Part shown: positions 27,812 to 38,632 of the stretch, piece by piece
How the letters are laid out: every line of letters starts with the position of its first letter
How positions within the stretch are numbered: the stretch's first letter is position 1
Source of the DNA: Pedobacter frigiditerrae
GTDB lineage: Bacteria; Bacteroidota; Bacteroidia; Sphingobacteriales; Sphingobacteriaceae
Reading direction: 5' to 3'
Assembly (NCBI RefSeq): GCF_004331645.1
Contig: NZ_SJSK01000001.1
Span: 1,240,001-1,304,000, forward strand
DNA length: 64,000 nucleotides
Notes under the pieces: generated by a model
What the model was told of the DNA's origin: nothing
Seen by the model: the letters and a program-made list of their open reading frames with translations, nothing else
Database searches by the model: none
Program-made: the position numbers and the translations under genes

Positions 27812-29740
27812 TTAAGATGCCATTGTTTTAGTGGTACGACTAACGGCTAGTTTTTTTACGGCAGAAATAATCGCGTTGGTGTCATAACCACATATTGCCC
27901 AAAGTTCTGGTTGTTCTCCGTGTTCTATAAACTCATCAGGAATGCCTAATCTAACCACATTCGCTTGATAGTTATGGTCGGCCATGAACTCTATAATAGC
28001 ACTTCCCATACCACCTTGTAAACAACCATCTTCTATGGTGATGATGTTTTTATAGCGATTAAACACTTCATGCAACATTGTAGCATCAAGAGGTTTAACA
28101 AATCTTAAATCGTAATGAGCGGGATGAATTCCTTCACTATTTAGTTCCTTACAAGCATCAACGGCAAAATTACCGATATGGCCAATTGATAGCATAGCTA
28201 CATCTTCTCCGTCGGCTATTTTACGCCCTTTGCCAATTTCTAGTGTTTTAAAAGGTCTTTTCCAATCGGGCATTACTCCATTACCACGAGGATAACGGAT
28301 AGTAAATGGGCCTATGTTTTCTTGTTGGGCAGTAAACATTAAATTACGCAATTCTTCTTCATTCATTGGAGAAGCAATCACCATGTTGGGTATACAACGC
28401 ATGTAAGCCAAATCATAAGCACCATGGTGTGTTGCGCCATCGGCACCTGCTAAACCAGCTCTATCTAAACAAAAAACAACATTTAAGTTTTGTATGGCCA
28501 CATCATGGATAACCTGATCATAAGCTCTTTGCATAAAACTTGAGTAGATATTACAAAAAGGCACTAAACCTTGTGTAGCTAGCCCAGCCGAAAAGGTTAC
28601 CGCATGTTGTTCGGCAATACCCACATCAAATGCACGTTCTGGCATGGCCTTCATCATGATATTCATTGATGAGCCTGAGGGCATGGCGGGTGTAATGCCT
28701 ACAATTTTTGCATTTGCTTCGGCTAGTTCTACCAGCGTATGTCCAAATACATCTTGATATTTTGGTGGCTGAGGTTTATCTGGAACTGATTTTTTAATTT
28801 CACCAGTAATTTTATCAAACAAACCAGGAGCATGCCATTTGGTTTGGTCTTTTTCTGCCAATGCGAAACCTTTACCTTTTACCGTTACGCAATGCAACAA
28901 CTTAGGGCCAGGGATATCTTTTAGGTCTTTAATGATACTTGCTAAACGTTTAACATCATGGCCATCTACAGGGCCAAAGTACCTAAAGTTTAATGCCTCG
29001 AACATATTGCTCTGTTTTAGCAATGTGCCCTTAATGCTTTTCTCTATCTTTTTAACGTATTTATGTGCATTTGGACCAAGTTCCGATAATTTGGTTAATA
29101 CATTAGAGACATCATCGCGAAAGCGATTATATGATTTTGAAGTTGTGATACTGGTTAAATATTCTTTAAGTGCGCCTACATTAGGGTCGATTGACATACA
29201 GTTGTCATTTAAAACCACTAGGAGGTTAGAGTTTTCTATGCCTGCGTGATTTAAGCCCTCAAATGCCAAACCCGCTGTCATTGCGCCATCGCCAATTACA
29301 GCTACGTGTTGTCTATCTTTTTCTCCTTTATAATGTGAGGCTACGGCCATCCCTAAAGCTGCAGAGATAGAGGTTGAAGAGTGGCCTACCCCAAAAGTAT
29401 CATATTCACTTTCGCTGATTTTAGGGAAGCCACTTATGCCGTTTAGAATTCTATTGGTATGGAATTGACTTCTTCTTCCGGTTAAGATTTTATGCCCATA
29501 AGCTTGGTGACCAACGTCCCAAACCAGTTTGTCATAAGGTGTGTTTAAGGCATAATGCAAAGCTACCGTTAGCTCTACAACGCCTAAACTAGCACCAAAA
29601 TGCCCTCCATTCACGCTAACAACATCAATAATATATTGACGTAACTCTTGGCATATTTGCTCTAAATCTTGTTCGTTATACTGCTTTAAATCAGCAGGAT
29701 AATTGATGGTGGATAGTAGAGGTCCGGTTTTAACTTCCAT
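27812..29740 (-). CDS. dxs: 1-deoxy-D-xylulose-5-phosphate synthase
   Basis: Condenses pyruvate and glyceraldehyde-3-phosphate to DXP, the first step of the MEP isoprenoid pathway, which supplies undecaprenyl and menaquinone side chains. It is thiamine-diphosphate dependent: [10 protein letters not shown], the [18 protein letters not shown] motif, then the transketolase pyrimidine domain with [17 protein letters not shown] and [16 protein letters not shown] choose ATG at 29740 ([15 protein letters not shown], 642 aa, normal length). The upstream ATG at 29782 adds 14 residues unlike the family start. Confidence 0.96.
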   Translation of the reverse strand: MEVKTGPLLSTINYPADLKQYNEQDLEQICQELRQYIIDVVSVNGGHFGASLGVVELTVALHYALNTPYDKLVWDVGHQAYGHKILTGRRSQFHTNRILNGISGFPKISESEYDTFGVGHSSTSISAALGMAVASHYKGEKDRQHVAVIGDGAMTAGLAFEGLNHAGIENSNLLVVLNDNCMSIDPNVGALKEYLTSITTSKSYNRFRDDVSNVLTKLSELGPNAHKYVKKIEKSIKGTLLKQSNMFEALNFRYFGPVDGHDVKRLASIIKDLKDIPGPKLLHCVTVKGKGFALAEKDQTKWHAPGLFDKITGEIKKSVPDKPQPPKYQDVFGHTLVELAEANAKIVGITPAMPSGSSMNIMMKAMPERAFDVGIAEQHAVTFSAGLATQGLVPFCNIYSSFMQRAYDQVIHDVAIQNLNVVFCLDRAGLAGADGATHHGAYDLAYMRCIPNMVIASPMNEEELRNLMFTAQQENIGPFTIRYPRGNGVMPDWKRPFKTLEIGKGRKIADGEDVAMLSIGHIGNFAVDACKELNSEGIHPAHYDLRFVKPLDATMLHEVFNRYKNIITIEDGCLQGGMGSAIIEFMADHNYQANVVRLGIPDEFIEHGEQPELWAICGYDTNAIISAVKKLAVSRTTKTMAS

Positions 29741-29799
29741 GCAATAATATAAATTACAAATTACGGTATTTTGTTTTAACAATTCATTAAGAATTATTT

Positions 29800-29807
29800 C
29801 AAATTTA
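29800..29807 (-). promoter_or_regulatory. putative -7 element of dxs
   Basis: Read on the minus strand, TAAATTTG fits TAnnTTTG, 60 nt before the chosen dxs ATG. The nearest TTTG that could be a -33 box is inside the palindrome at 29821-29841 and gives a 26-nt spacer, longer than usual, so confidence is low. Confidence 0.35.
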
Positions 29808-29820
29808 TAACAAAAAATCT

Positions 29821-29841
29821 ACACTTTGAAATTCAAAGTGT
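29821..29841. promoter_or_regulatory. perfect palindrome upstream of dxs (operator-like)
   Basis: Arms acactttgaa (29821-29830) and ttcaaagtgt (29832-29841) around a single central base. It lies ~80 nt upstream of the dxs ATG and ~95 nt before the glyA remnant. The size and symmetry suit a dimeric repressor site; a short hairpin is also possible. No protein can be assigned. Confidence 0.45.
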
Positions 29842-29935
29842 CTTATTTCTATTTCTGAGCCTATTTGTGTTTAAACTCATTTTTATCTATAAATCTTTTA
29901 ATTAATGTCTTTGCATTCATATCGTATTAATAAAA

Positions 29936-30270
29936 TAGCAACTAATGGAAGCGGCTGGTTCAGTATTAACTAATAAATACGCTGAAGGCTTGCCAGGAAA
30001 GCGCTATTACGGGGGTTGTCAGGTTGATGAAATTGAGAATTTGGCTATTGAAAGAGCAAAGAAACTTTTCGCTGCAGCATGGGTAAATGTTCAACCTCAT
30101 TCTGGCGCACAAGCAAATGCTGCGGTGATGTTAGCGGTTATTCAGTATGGAGATAAAATATTAGGTTTTGACCTTTCACACGGTGGGCAATAACACATGG
30201 TTCTTCTGTGAATTTCTCAGGTAAATTATATCAACCTCATTTTATGGGGTTAAAAAGGAAGATTGAATAT
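29936..30270 (+). pseudogene. glyA: glyA remnant (serine hydroxymethyltransferase fragment)
   Basis: Aligns with codons ~34-145 of the intact glyA at 42453. It starts near the equivalent of Met36 and lacks the true N-terminus and everything after ~145, including the PLP lysine region. There is a one-codon deletion (one of two Val in CQVVDE). A 1-bp deletion just after LSHGG at ~30190 shifts the frame into a stop, and further small deletions follow near 30242-30262. Most differences before the frameshift are at third codon positions and silent. The open frame 29945-30193 is therefore not a working gene. Confidence 0.88.
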
Positions 30271-30302
30271 AAACCCAAAAAATAATAAGAGCTAACACAA
30301 GT

Positions 30303-31226
30303 TTAGAGCATTTTTGTACTTATCTTATTTCCAAACCTATAGGTTAAAGATAGTTCACTTGTTGCATTATTGTAGCCCTGTATGCTTGTCGTGCCGGTAC
30401 CAAACTCATAACTATATCCGATTTTAAATTTTTTGCCATGTACGGATAACATAGCGGCCAATTGTTTGTTGGTATTGTAGTTTGCGCCTATGCCCAATAA
30501 TTGCTTGAGATAGATGGTGGTAGAAAAGTTAAGGTTAACAGGGAGGTCTTTGGTATAGGATGCCAAGGCCGCAGGTTTAATGGCAAAGTCTTCCTGCTGG
30601 CCAAAAATATAGGCAGCGGCCATGTAATAATGATTTTGAAGATAGGTGGCCTGTTGTACGGAAGCGGTTCCTAAGCTCTGGATACTGAGCTGTGGAACAG
30701 AGATGCCAACATAATACTTGTCTGTGTACAGCATGATACCAAAACCAATGTTAGGTTGGGTTTCTCGCAGGTCGGTGCCAAAGGTTGGGTCGTTGGGATC
30801 TAAGTTTTGGTAGTTTGCCCGATAGTTTTTTAGGCCTGCATTAAGAGATACACCAAGCTTAGTTTGTTCGTTTAGGGTAATGGCTTTGGCAAAAAATACA
30901 TTTACCTCAGTTAAGCGTTCTATAGCAAACTGATCGTTAACCACAGCTATACCCACTGTGGCATTAATAGAGGGAATAGGCAAACTGCCATTGAACAACA
31001 AGGTTGCGGGTGCACCCTCTATTCCTATAAACTGCCTACGGCCCAGTACGTTTATGCTGGCTGCCTTGTCTAGCAAGGAATAGGCCGGGTTAAGCGTAAT
31101 GAGGTTGTCTGCATATTGATTGTAACTAAAAGCCTGCTGTTGGGCATGGATTTTAACTGTTGTTAAAAACAACAACAGGCTTAAAGATGCGGAGAGCGCT
31201 ATTTGATAATAGTGATGATTTTTCAT
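30303..31226 (-). CDS. PorP/SprF family type IX secretion membrane protein
   Basis: A 307-aa outer-membrane barrel protein. It has a signal peptide (hydrophobic SLSLLLFL, ending near HAQQQ), then the family opening FSYNQYADNLITLNPAYSL, and later GIMLYTDKYYVGISVPQL and AAYIFGQQEDFAIKPAALASY. It ends in GYSYEFGTG and SLTYRFG strands. PorP/SprF proteins partner individual T9SS cargos, above all large type B adhesins; SprF acts so for SprB of Flavobacterium. Its ATG overlaps the stop of the 2468-aa adhesin gene (TAATG), so this is very probably that adhesin's dedicated partner. Confidence 0.93.
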   Translation of the reverse strand: MKNHHYYQIALSASLSLLLFLTTVKIHAQQQAFSYNQYADNLITLNPAYSLLDKAASINVLGRRQFIGIEGAPATLLFNGSLPIPSINATVGIAVVNDQFAIERLTEVNVFFAKAITLNEQTKLGVSLNAGLKNYRANYQNLDPNDPTFGTDLRETQPNIGFGIMLYTDKYYVGISVPQLSIQSLGTASVQQATYLQNHYYMAAAYIFGQQEDFAIKPAALASYTKDLPVNLNFSTTIYLKQLLGIGANYNTNKQLAAMLSVHGKKFKIGYSYEFGTGTTSIQGYNNATSELSLTYRFGNKISTKML

Positions 31227-34200
31227 TAATATTTAATGATGATATAGCCGGTTTTACGTTTTGTTTGTTGACCATCTTTATACTCAAAAGTGTAAAAATA
31301 GGTGCCTGGCAGTTGCATGGTGCCATTGTTTGCATGGCCATCGAAAACTTTTGTACTGTTGTTGTAACCATTGGTATTGAAAATGATTACACCAGCCCTA
31401 TTTAAAATAGTCAGTTTATTCTCTGGATAGGCCTCAATGCCCTCAATTTTTAGTACATCATTTACACCATCGCCATTTGGAGAGAGCGCTGGATGAACTA
31501 AAACCTCTTGTGGGATGAGGGTAACAGGTTTAATTTCGGTTAGCGTTAGCCCATTAGTTGCAGATTGATTGGTAGTGTTTCCTTGCTTGGTAACCGTAAT
31601 GCTATATGTTTTTGTGGTAGTACCATCTTCTGCAGTTACCAAAACATTGATCACTGTGTTTCCTGCACCAATTGATATGGGAGACGAAGCCGCATCTGAT
31701 GCTACGATGGTTCCATTTATCTTGATAACGGCTGTTGGATCAATTGCCCTTGGTGTAAGGGTAACTGTTGAAACATTGCTAGCTACCGATGCGGTATAAT
31801 TTATTAAAGCGGGTCCATTTGTAGCAAGAGCAAGTGGTGTGGCTGGGCTTAACCTAAGTAAGTTTAGTAATGCATTACTTGACCCCGTTTTGTTAACGGT
31901 GATGCTATAGGTTTTTGTACTCACGCCATCTTCTGCCGTTACTAAGACATTGATTACTGTAGACGCAGTGGTTAAGTTAATGGGTGCTGATGCTAGGCCA
32001 TTTGTAACCAATGTTCCATTAATCCTTATTTTAGCATTTGGATCTACCGCTGTAGCAGCAAGGGTGATGGAAGATACCGATGCACTAACAGATGTACTAT
32101 AGTTTATGGATGCTGGACCATTTGTTGCTAAGATAAGTAGCGAGTAAGGATTAAGGATAAGGTTATTTAGGTTGGCATTTGTAGCCCCATCTTTTGTTAT
32201 TGAGATACTATATGTCCTTGTTGAAATGCCATCCTCAGCGGTCACTAGAATATTGATTATTGTTATTCCCGAGCTTAATGTGATTGGGGCAGAGGCGATT
32301 CCAGAAGTAACAATTGTGCCATTAACTCGGATTGTAGAGTTTGGATCTGTTGCAGTAGGGGTAAGTTGAATAGTATTTATTGATTGAGCTACTGAAGTGG
32401 TATAATTTAATGATGCTGGCCCACTTGTAGCAAGTTTCAACTGCGCATTAGGGCTTAATGATACATTGCTCAAAGTAGTAATGCTAGACCCCTGTTTTAG
32501 GACGCTAATGCTGTATGTTTTAGTTGTTATCCCATCCTCAGCAGTTACCAGCACATTTATGAGCGTAGTGCCAGGGTTTAAATTTATTGGCGAGGAAGCT
32601 ACTCCTGAGGCTACAATTACTCCATTTACTCGAATTGTTGCATTAGCATCTATTGCTCTAGAGCTAAGGGTAACAGCTGTAGTTAACGCGCTAACCGATG
32701 TTTCATAATTTACCGATGCGGGTCCGCTTGCTACGAACAACAAAGTTGCAGAAGGACTAAGTGTAAAGTTATTTAGTGCCGCATTGTTAGATGGTGGCAG
32801 TTTGTTTATGGTAATGCTATAAGTTTTGGTATTACCATTTGCTGATGTAACTTGAACATTAATTACGGTGCTACTTGAATTAAGGGTAATAGCACTTGAG
32901 GCATTGCCACTTGTAATCACTGTTTCGTTAACTTTAATTATTGCATTTGTATCTTCTGCCGTAGGTGTAAGCGTGATGCTTGCAACACCATAGGCCACTG
33001 TGGTGGTAAAGTTCTCGCCATCTGGACTAAACACTGGATTGAGGGTACCTGCGCTTAGGACAAGGTTTGCCAGTTTTGCACTAGGTGCCAATCTGGTTAC
33101 ATTTAAGTTATATCTTTTTGTGGTTACGCCATCGGCTGCCCTAACCGTCATTCTGATTACTTGAGGAGGCCCGGCAGCATTAAGGTTGATAGTTGCAGTT
33201 GGGTTTTGAGGCGTCACATCAAGCGCTCCGGCAATCGATATGGTTGCGGTATTTACCGCGGCAACTGGGGTGATGGTTAGCTGCGTTACACTGTTACGAA
33301 CGGTAAGGTTATAGCTAGTAATTTCTGGAGAAAATGAAGGGGTATAAGTGCCATTGTTAATGGTGAGGGACGCTAAATCTACATTTACGTAAGGCAACCT
33401 GATCACTTCTAAGGGATAAGTTCTGGTTGCAACACCGTCTTCTGCCAAAACAACGATGTTGAGCAGATTTGATCCTACTGCCAAGTTTATTCCTGATAAA
33501 AGGTATTCTTGATTGCTACCCGGAATGGTTGTGCCATTTACCTTCGCCGTTGCGCCGGCATGTTGAGCGTAAAGGAACAAGTTTATTGAGGAAGTGGCAT
33601 TGGCAACTGTTACTGGCGTAAGCTGCTCGTATGCGAAGTTGAAATTTTTAGAAAAACTTCCAGATGAAATGCTCATTGAATAAAGCGAAGCATTAGGGGA
33701 GAGTAAAGGCGGTGCCTGGCCAGCTCTAGTTACCACCAAGTTATAAGTATTGGTTGCAGTAGAGTCTTGTGAGGTGACCTCGATCTTGAACTTATTTTCG
33801 CCACCATGCAAAGGCATGAGATAGTTCATTGGATCTGCAACTGACACAGCATTCACCTTTACTGAAGCCAGATTATTACTTCTCCACATTTGCAATAACA
33901 ATCCGGTATAGGTAGAATCTGAAACATTTCCGGTGTAATCGAAACGCATGGCATTAAATTCCTCGTTTATTTCTCCATGATTAGGGATTCTAAGGTTAAC
34001 AAGATTTGCATCTGCATATCTTTTTCTAATTACATTAATAATATAGTTTATGGTGGTTGCACCGTCTTGGGAAGTAACTGAAATGGTTACATTGTTGTTT
34101 CCAAAGCTAAGTTGTACCTGATTTCCGTCATAAGGATTTCTATCCATACCATTTACTTTAACAACTGCGCCACTATTGGTAGCTTCTGGCCAAAATTTAA

Positions 34201-37200
34201 TGTTTTCTATGTTTGCTGCCACACTGGTGTGGTAAGTATGGGTGCTTGAGGTAAACGTTGTGTTGAGTGTAAGTTCAGCGTTTCCGATAGTAGCTAAAGT
34301 TGCATCAGGTGAACCAGCACGGATAATGGTTACACGGTAATTTCTAATGTCGCCATTTTCTGCTTTTGAACTCACACCGACATAGCCTTCTCCAACTGGT
34401 AGCTGTACAGTTATAGGTTCAGCCTGACTAGGCATTACAACCGCAGTACTGTCTACAGGAACTCCATAAACCTGGGTTTCCGTTTTGCTGTAAGGCACTG
34501 ATGCAGTATACTCAGTGATACCGCTATCAAATGCAGGTACCAAGGTAACGCCGCTCAAGCTCATGCTTTTTAAGGCATTATTGGTAGAAGGGCTGCGGTA
34601 AACGTTAACATAATAAGTTTTAATCGTTCCATCTTGTGCGGTTACTGCGATAGGGAAATTATTCGATCCGCCAATTAATGGAAGGGTCCTACTGCTACCT
34701 GAACTGTAGGACGTACCATTTAAGGTGGCCTGTGCAAACTCGCTATTCAGCGTTGCCGAAAGGTCAATGGCCTTCACATCATTTGTTACGGAAACATTGT
34801 AGTATAATTGTGAAGAACTAAATATAGGCGTTAATGAACCCACTGAAGCAGTAATTGCCGAAAGTGTATTGTCATTTGAGGCAGTAATGCTTAATGCTGT
34901 AAGATTCGCTGGGTCTTGGATAAAATTATAATTTGTTGCAGAAAGTCCAGATCCAATAAGGGCGTAATTGCCAATTGCTGAAGCGTTTGTGGCGAGGGTG
35001 GAGAAGGCTAAAGTTCCAGTGGTGGCTGTTGCTAATGTTTCGCCATTCACAAATCCTGTAACCGTACCTGAAAAGGTTGGATCTGCAGTTTTGAAAGGCC
35101 TTGATGCCGGATTGGCTACGTAAGTTAGTAATGCCTTGTTGATAGAGAAATCTGCGCTTGTAAAGTTAATGATGTAATTATCACTTAACGATAGTGAACC
35201 TTTTGAGATGGGGTAGGTGCCAAAGTTTTCTCCTGTTGTTCTGTTTAATGTTCCAGTGAAATTTTCACCAACTGGTGATGAAGAAACTGTATAGGTGAAT
35301 GTTGGGTCAGCAGCGCCATAAGTTTTACTGAAAGCATTTGCCGTCACGTCAATTGTTTTCTTGCCGATGGTAAATGTACCTCCGTTAAAGAAGACCTGAT
35401 AGTTGTTGCCAAAGGAAAGGGTACCTTGATTGATAGGATAACCGCCTCTGTTTTCACCAACTGTTCTTGCCAAGGTACCCGTAGCTGCATCGCTTCCAAC
35501 TAAGGTCTGGTTAACGGAATAAGTCAAAGCAGGGTCGGCTTCACCAAATGATTTAGATAAGTCGTTTGCTGTAATATCTAACCGTCTTGGCGTAATGGTT
35601 AAATTGTCGCTGATAAAGGTAATGTCGTAATTGTTTGCCGTAAGGACGCTAATGTTAAGGTCAACTGGCGATTTCGCTCCCAAAGTTAAAGCATAGGTGC
35701 CCACCGCTTCTCCTGGGGCTCGGCCAAAAAGTCCTGTCATTCCTTCCCCTGGGGCAACAGAAGTTCCATTTAGAAATTGATAAGGATAGCCAGGGTCGTT
35801 GCTACCATAAGATTTGGTTGCGGGCTGAGGCCTTATGGTAAGCGGTCTTTTTGTAATGGTGAGCACCCCGCCGGTAGCGAAACTTAGCGTATACCTCGGG
35901 TTATCTAATGCTACCGTGCCTAAACCATTGAAGGCATAGGTGCCAATATTTTTGCCTTCTTCACGTGTCAAAGCACCTGTAAAAGTTGCATTTCCAACAA
36001 TAGCTACGTTAGTAGTAAAAGTAGGTGTTGGGTCATTATTGCCATATACTTTCGTAGCCGCAATTGGCGTTACTATTAAAGTCTTAGGGCCAATGCTTAG
36101 GTTTGCCGAAATTAAATTATAGGTATAGTTACTGTTAATTTGAAGACTACCTGTGGTGATGGCATAACTGCCAATCTCTTCACCAGTAGCTCTGCTTAAA
36201 CTTCCTGTAAAAGTTGCATCGGTAATTTCTGCTGGAATCGAGTAAGTAAATGTCGGGTCTGCATCGCCAAAGGCCTTAGTTGCAGCGTTAGCAGTTACAT
36301 TAATTGATTTTGGTGTAATCACAAATGTGTTGGTAGATACAAAGTTGATGCTGTAATTACTGGTCACATCAGCAAAGGTGCTGGTACTTACAACTCTTTT
36401 TGCGCCAATCAGTGTAGCGTAAGCCCCCACATTTTCGCCTGGGCCGCGGGCAAAATTACCAGTCGTCGCATCGCCTGGTGCAAGCGTAGTTCCTTCTGAG
36501 CTAAAGCTAATGAAACTTGGATCGGCATCACTGTACACCTTAGTTGCCCCTACAGGCTTAATGCTATACGGCCTTTTAGTGATGGTTAAGTCTGCACCTA
36601 CATAAGTAATGTTATAATTGTTACCATAAGACAGGGTTCCTTGGGTAATCGCATAGTTGCCAACAAACTTATTGGTTGTTGGATCTACTCGACTTAGCTC
36701 GCCAGTAGGCGCATCAGTGCCTATTACACCTGTTGCGGTATAGGTAAAGGCTGGGTCGGTATTTCCGTAAACTTTCGTTTTTGCGGCTGCCGTAACCGTA
36801 ACGGTTGCTTTATTTACGGTAAGAACCTGTACAGCATCAGCTGCAGCATTGTAATTAGTGTTGCCAGGTTGAGACGCGGTAATATTTGTGCTTCCAGGCG
36901 CTATAATGTGAATTTGGTTATTTACTATAGTTGCTACAGCAGTGTTACTGCTCGTATAACTTACGGCTAGCAGACTACTTGTAGATGCGCCCGGCACAAA
37001 ATCGGCACTGCCGTACGCCTTAGCCGTAAGAGTGTTAAAGGTAATTGTTTGTGCAGCCTTATTTACTGTAACAATTTGTGTAGCGCTAGTAGCAGCTAAA
37101 TAACTGGCATCGCCTGATTGCGAAGCCGTGATGGTTGAAGTGCCTGCGCCAACAATGTGGATGTTGGTGCCCGAAATTGTAGCTACACTTGTATTACTGC

Positions 37201-38632
37201 TAGTGTAACTTACGGTTAAACCACTACTTGCGCTGGCGCCCGCTGCAAAATCTGCGTTGCCAAATGTTTTGGCTGCTATTGTGCCGAAAGTAATGGTTTG
37301 TGCCGCTTTAGGTCGGTTTACAGTTAAAGTATATGTTTTAGTGGTAAGCCCATCTTCGGCAGTAACAACAGTGTTGATCACATTATCGCCAATGTTTAAG
37401 GCTATGTTGCCCGATGCACTACCGGATGTTACGGTTGTGCCATTAACTTTTATGCTGGCAAAATTATCAGTTTTAGTTGGTGTAACTGTGATAGAAGTTA
37501 CACTATTAGCCACTGAGGCTGTATAAGTTGTAGTACCCGAGCCAAATGAAGGTGATAAAGTACCCGAACTAATGGTAAAGTTAGCTAATGTAGCTATCTT
37601 GGAAGCTGCAGGTATAACAATTGCAGCTACCTGATTGCTGATGTTGAAACCTGGGCTAATAGGGAAAGCACTTTGTGTACCTGTGGCTATGTCGACTTTA
37701 ACTATTCTCCGGTCGCCTGCGGTAGAATTCCAAACAAAGGCAATGTTACGTGTACGTTCTACGGTTACAATATTGGGGTTAGCTGTAAGGCTGCTAATTA
37801 TTTTTGTTTGGCTTGTGCCATTAGGGCGCATTTTCCAAAGTGCATCATCTGTTGTTAAATCTGTTGTGCCATTGTCTGTGGTGTAATAAATCCAATTATT
37901 TATAGGATCGTAGTCCATCCCATTTAAACGGGGCATAACGAATGAACTTGCCAATGTGGCAGAATTGCCACTCAAATTATAAGTCATTAACTTTGGAGCG
38001 GTTACTACCGACTCAAAGATATATATCTTATTGTTAGGAATATCTATTCCAAAAAAAGTTGGTGTAGGGCTAATGCTACTGGCTAATACCGTATTGCCAG
38101 TACCGTTGCTTTTTATACGACTTATTCCATCAGCAGCAACAGTTGTGGCGCCATTACCATCGTTAGTGGTATAATATAAATAATCGTTTACAGGGTCGTA
38201 AACTAAGTTTGCCGCCCTAAAATTATTATTAGTGGAAACTAAGAGTGTTGCTGCACCAGAAGTAAGGTCAATTTTGTATATACCATTAGCTGTGGCCGTA
38301 ACATTTGGTGATGGTGTAAAACTGGAAACAAATGCCCTATTGTTAGGGATATCTAAGGCCATATCCTGTGGGGCAGAAACCCCATTACAAAGCCTGGTTA
38401 ACCCGGTTCCATCTTGATTTACCTTGAAAATGCCATCATTAGTATTATTAGAAATTGAACCGTCACTGCCTAAATAGTACATCGTTTGCGCGATGCTTTG
38501 CTGAACAAGCCCTATGGTAAGCAACAATGTGAACAGGACTAAACGCTGGTTTTTGCAAGTGAATAAATTATTCATTGCAGCTGCAAACCTTGGTGCTGTT
38601 AAAGAATAAGAATTAAGTAAAAGTTTTTTCAT
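31226..38632 (-). CDS. giant T9SS-secreted repeat adhesin with type B C-terminal domain
   Basis: A 2468-aa surface protein. An extended signal region ends near IGLVQQSIAQ (~50). Then come a propeller-like region of YxxxDGxxxIxxIxxDGT repeats (~52-340), one cadherin-like beta-sandwich (PF12733 pattern, ...VNGTTVTSG...VTAEDGLTTKTYTLTVNR), two Ig-like YTSSNTSVATI units, about eight MBG-type repeats (TKVYGNTDPAFTY pattern) and about eleven more cadherin-like repeats. The end (~2380-2468) is the CHU_C/type B sorting domain (HPALSPNGDGVNDVLKIEG to TGYIIIKY). An ATG at 38575 would give a conventional signal peptide. The last four ~100-aa repeats are very alike. The neighbour is its PorP/SprF partner. 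Adhesion or gliding is inferred. Confidence 0.92.
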   Translation of the reverse strand: MKKLLLNSYSLTAPRFAAAMNNLFTCKNQRLVLFTLLLTIGLVQQSIAQTMYYLGSDGSISNNTNDGIFKVNQDGTGLTRLCNGVSAPQDMALDIPNNRAFVSSFTPSPNVTATANGIYKIDLTSGAATLLVSTNNNFRAANLVYDPVNDYLYYTTNDGNGATTVAADGISRIKSNGTGNTVLASSISPTPTFFGIDIPNNKIYIFESVVTAPKLMTYNLSGNSATLASSFVMPRLNGMDYDPINNWIYYTTDNGTTDLTTDDALWKMRPNGTSQTKIISSLTANPNIVTVERTRNIAFVWNSTAGDRRIVKVDIATGTQSAFPISPGFNISNQVAAIVIPAASKIATLANFTISSGTLSPSFGSGTTTYTASVANSVTSITVTPTKTDNFASIKVNGTTVTSGSASGNIALNIGDNVINTVVTAEDGLTTKTYTLTVNRPKAAQTITFGTIAAKTFGNADFAAGASASSGLTVSYTSSNTSVATISGTNIHIVGAGTSTITASQSGDASYLAATSATQIVTVNKAAQTITFNTLTAKAYGSADFVPGASTSSLLAVSYTSSNTAVATIVNNQIHIIAPGSTNITASQPGNTNYNAAADAVQVLTVNKATVTVTAAAKTKVYGNTDPAFTYTATGVIGTDAPTGELSRVDPTTNKFVGNYAITQGTLSYGNNYNITYVGADLTITKRPYSIKPVGATKVYSDADPSFISFSSEGTTLAPGDATTGNFARGPGENVGAYATLIGAKRVVSTSTFADVTSNYSINFVSTNTFVITPKSINVTANAATKAFGDADPTFTYSIPAEITDATFTGSLSRATGEEIGSYAITTGSLQINSNYTYNLISANLSIGPKTLIVTPIAATKVYGNNDPTPTFTTNVAIVGNATFTGALTREEGKNIGTYAFNGLGTVALDNPRYTLSFATGGVLTITKRPLTIRPQPATKSYGSNDPGYPYQFLNGTSVAPGEGMTGLFGRAPGEAVGTYALTLGAKSPVDLNISVLTANNYDITFISDNLTITPRRLDITANDLSKSFGEADPALTYSVNQTLVGSDAATGTLARTVGENRGGYPINQGTLSFGNNYQVFFNGGTFTIGKKTIDVTANAFSKTYGAADPTFTYTVSSSPVGENFTGTLNRTTGENFGTYPISKGSLSLSDNYIINFTSADFSINKALLTYVANPASRPFKTADPTFSGTVTGFVNGETLATATTGTLAFSTLATNASAIGNYALIGSGLSATNYNFIQDPANLTALSITASNDNTLSAITASVGSLTPIFSSSQLYYNVSVTNDVKAIDLSATLNSEFAQATLNGTSYSSGSSRTLPLIGGSNNFPIAVTAQDGTIKTYYVNVYRSPSTNNALKSMSLSGVTLVPAFDSGITEYTASVPYSKTETQVYGVPVDSTAVVMPSQAEPITVQLPVGEGYVGVSSKAENGDIRNYRVTIIRAGSPDATLATIGNAELTLNTTFTSSTHTYHTSVAANIENIKFWPEATNSGAVVKVNGMDRNPYDGNQVQLSFGNNNVTISVTSQDGATTINYIINVIRKRYADANLVNLRIPNHGEINEEFNAMRFDYTGNVSDSTYTGLLLQMWRSNNLASVKVNAVSVADPMNYLMPLHGGENKFKIEVTSQDSTATNTYNLVVTRAGQAPPLLSPNASLYSMSISSGSFSKNFNFAYEQLTPVTVANATSSINLFLYAQHAGATAKVNGTTIPGSNQEYLLSGINLAVGSNLLNIVVLAEDGVATRTYPLEVIRLPYVNVDLASLTINNGTYTPSFSPEITSYNLTVRNSVTQLTITPVAAVNTATISIAGALDVTPQNPTATINLNAAGPPQVIRMTVRAADGVTTKRYNLNVTRLAPSAKLANLVLSAGTLNPVFSPDGENFTTTVAYGVASITLTPTAEDTNAIIKVNETVITSGNASSAITLNSSSTVINVQVTSANGNTKTYSITINKLPPSNNAALNNFTLSPSATLLFVASGPASVNYETSVSALTTAVTLSSRAIDANATIRVNGVIVASGVASSPINLNPGTTLINVLVTAEDGITTKTYSISVLKQGSSITTLSNVSLSPNAQLKLATSGPASLNYTTSVAQSINTIQLTPTATDPNSTIRVNGTIVTSGIASAPITLSSGITIINILVTAEDGISTRTYSISITKDGATNANLNNLILNPYSLLILATNGPASINYSTSVSASVSSITLAATAVDPNAKIRINGTLVTNGLASAPINLTTASTVINVLVTAEDGVSTKTYSITVNKTGSSNALLNLLRLSPATPLALATNGPALINYTASVASNVSTVTLTPRAIDPTAVIKINGTIVASDAASSPISIGAGNTVINVLVTAEDGTTTKTYSITVTKQGNTTNQSATNGLTLTEIKPVTLIPQEVLVHPALSPNGDGVNDVLKIEGIEAYPENKLTILNRAGVIIFNTNGYNNSTKVFDGHANNGTMQLPGTYFYTFEYKDGQQTKRKTGYIIIKY

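Noticed and set aside
29945..30193. 82-aa ORF as a real glyA-like gene
   Set aside because: It lacks the N-terminus and PLP lysine of SHMT and ends by a frameshift relative to the intact gene, so it is called a pseudogene.
31569..38417. Numerous Val/Ser-rich plus-strand ORFs opposite the adhesin gene
   Set aside because: They repeat with the adhesin's own repeats in antisense and carry no independent motif; artefacts of biased codon use.
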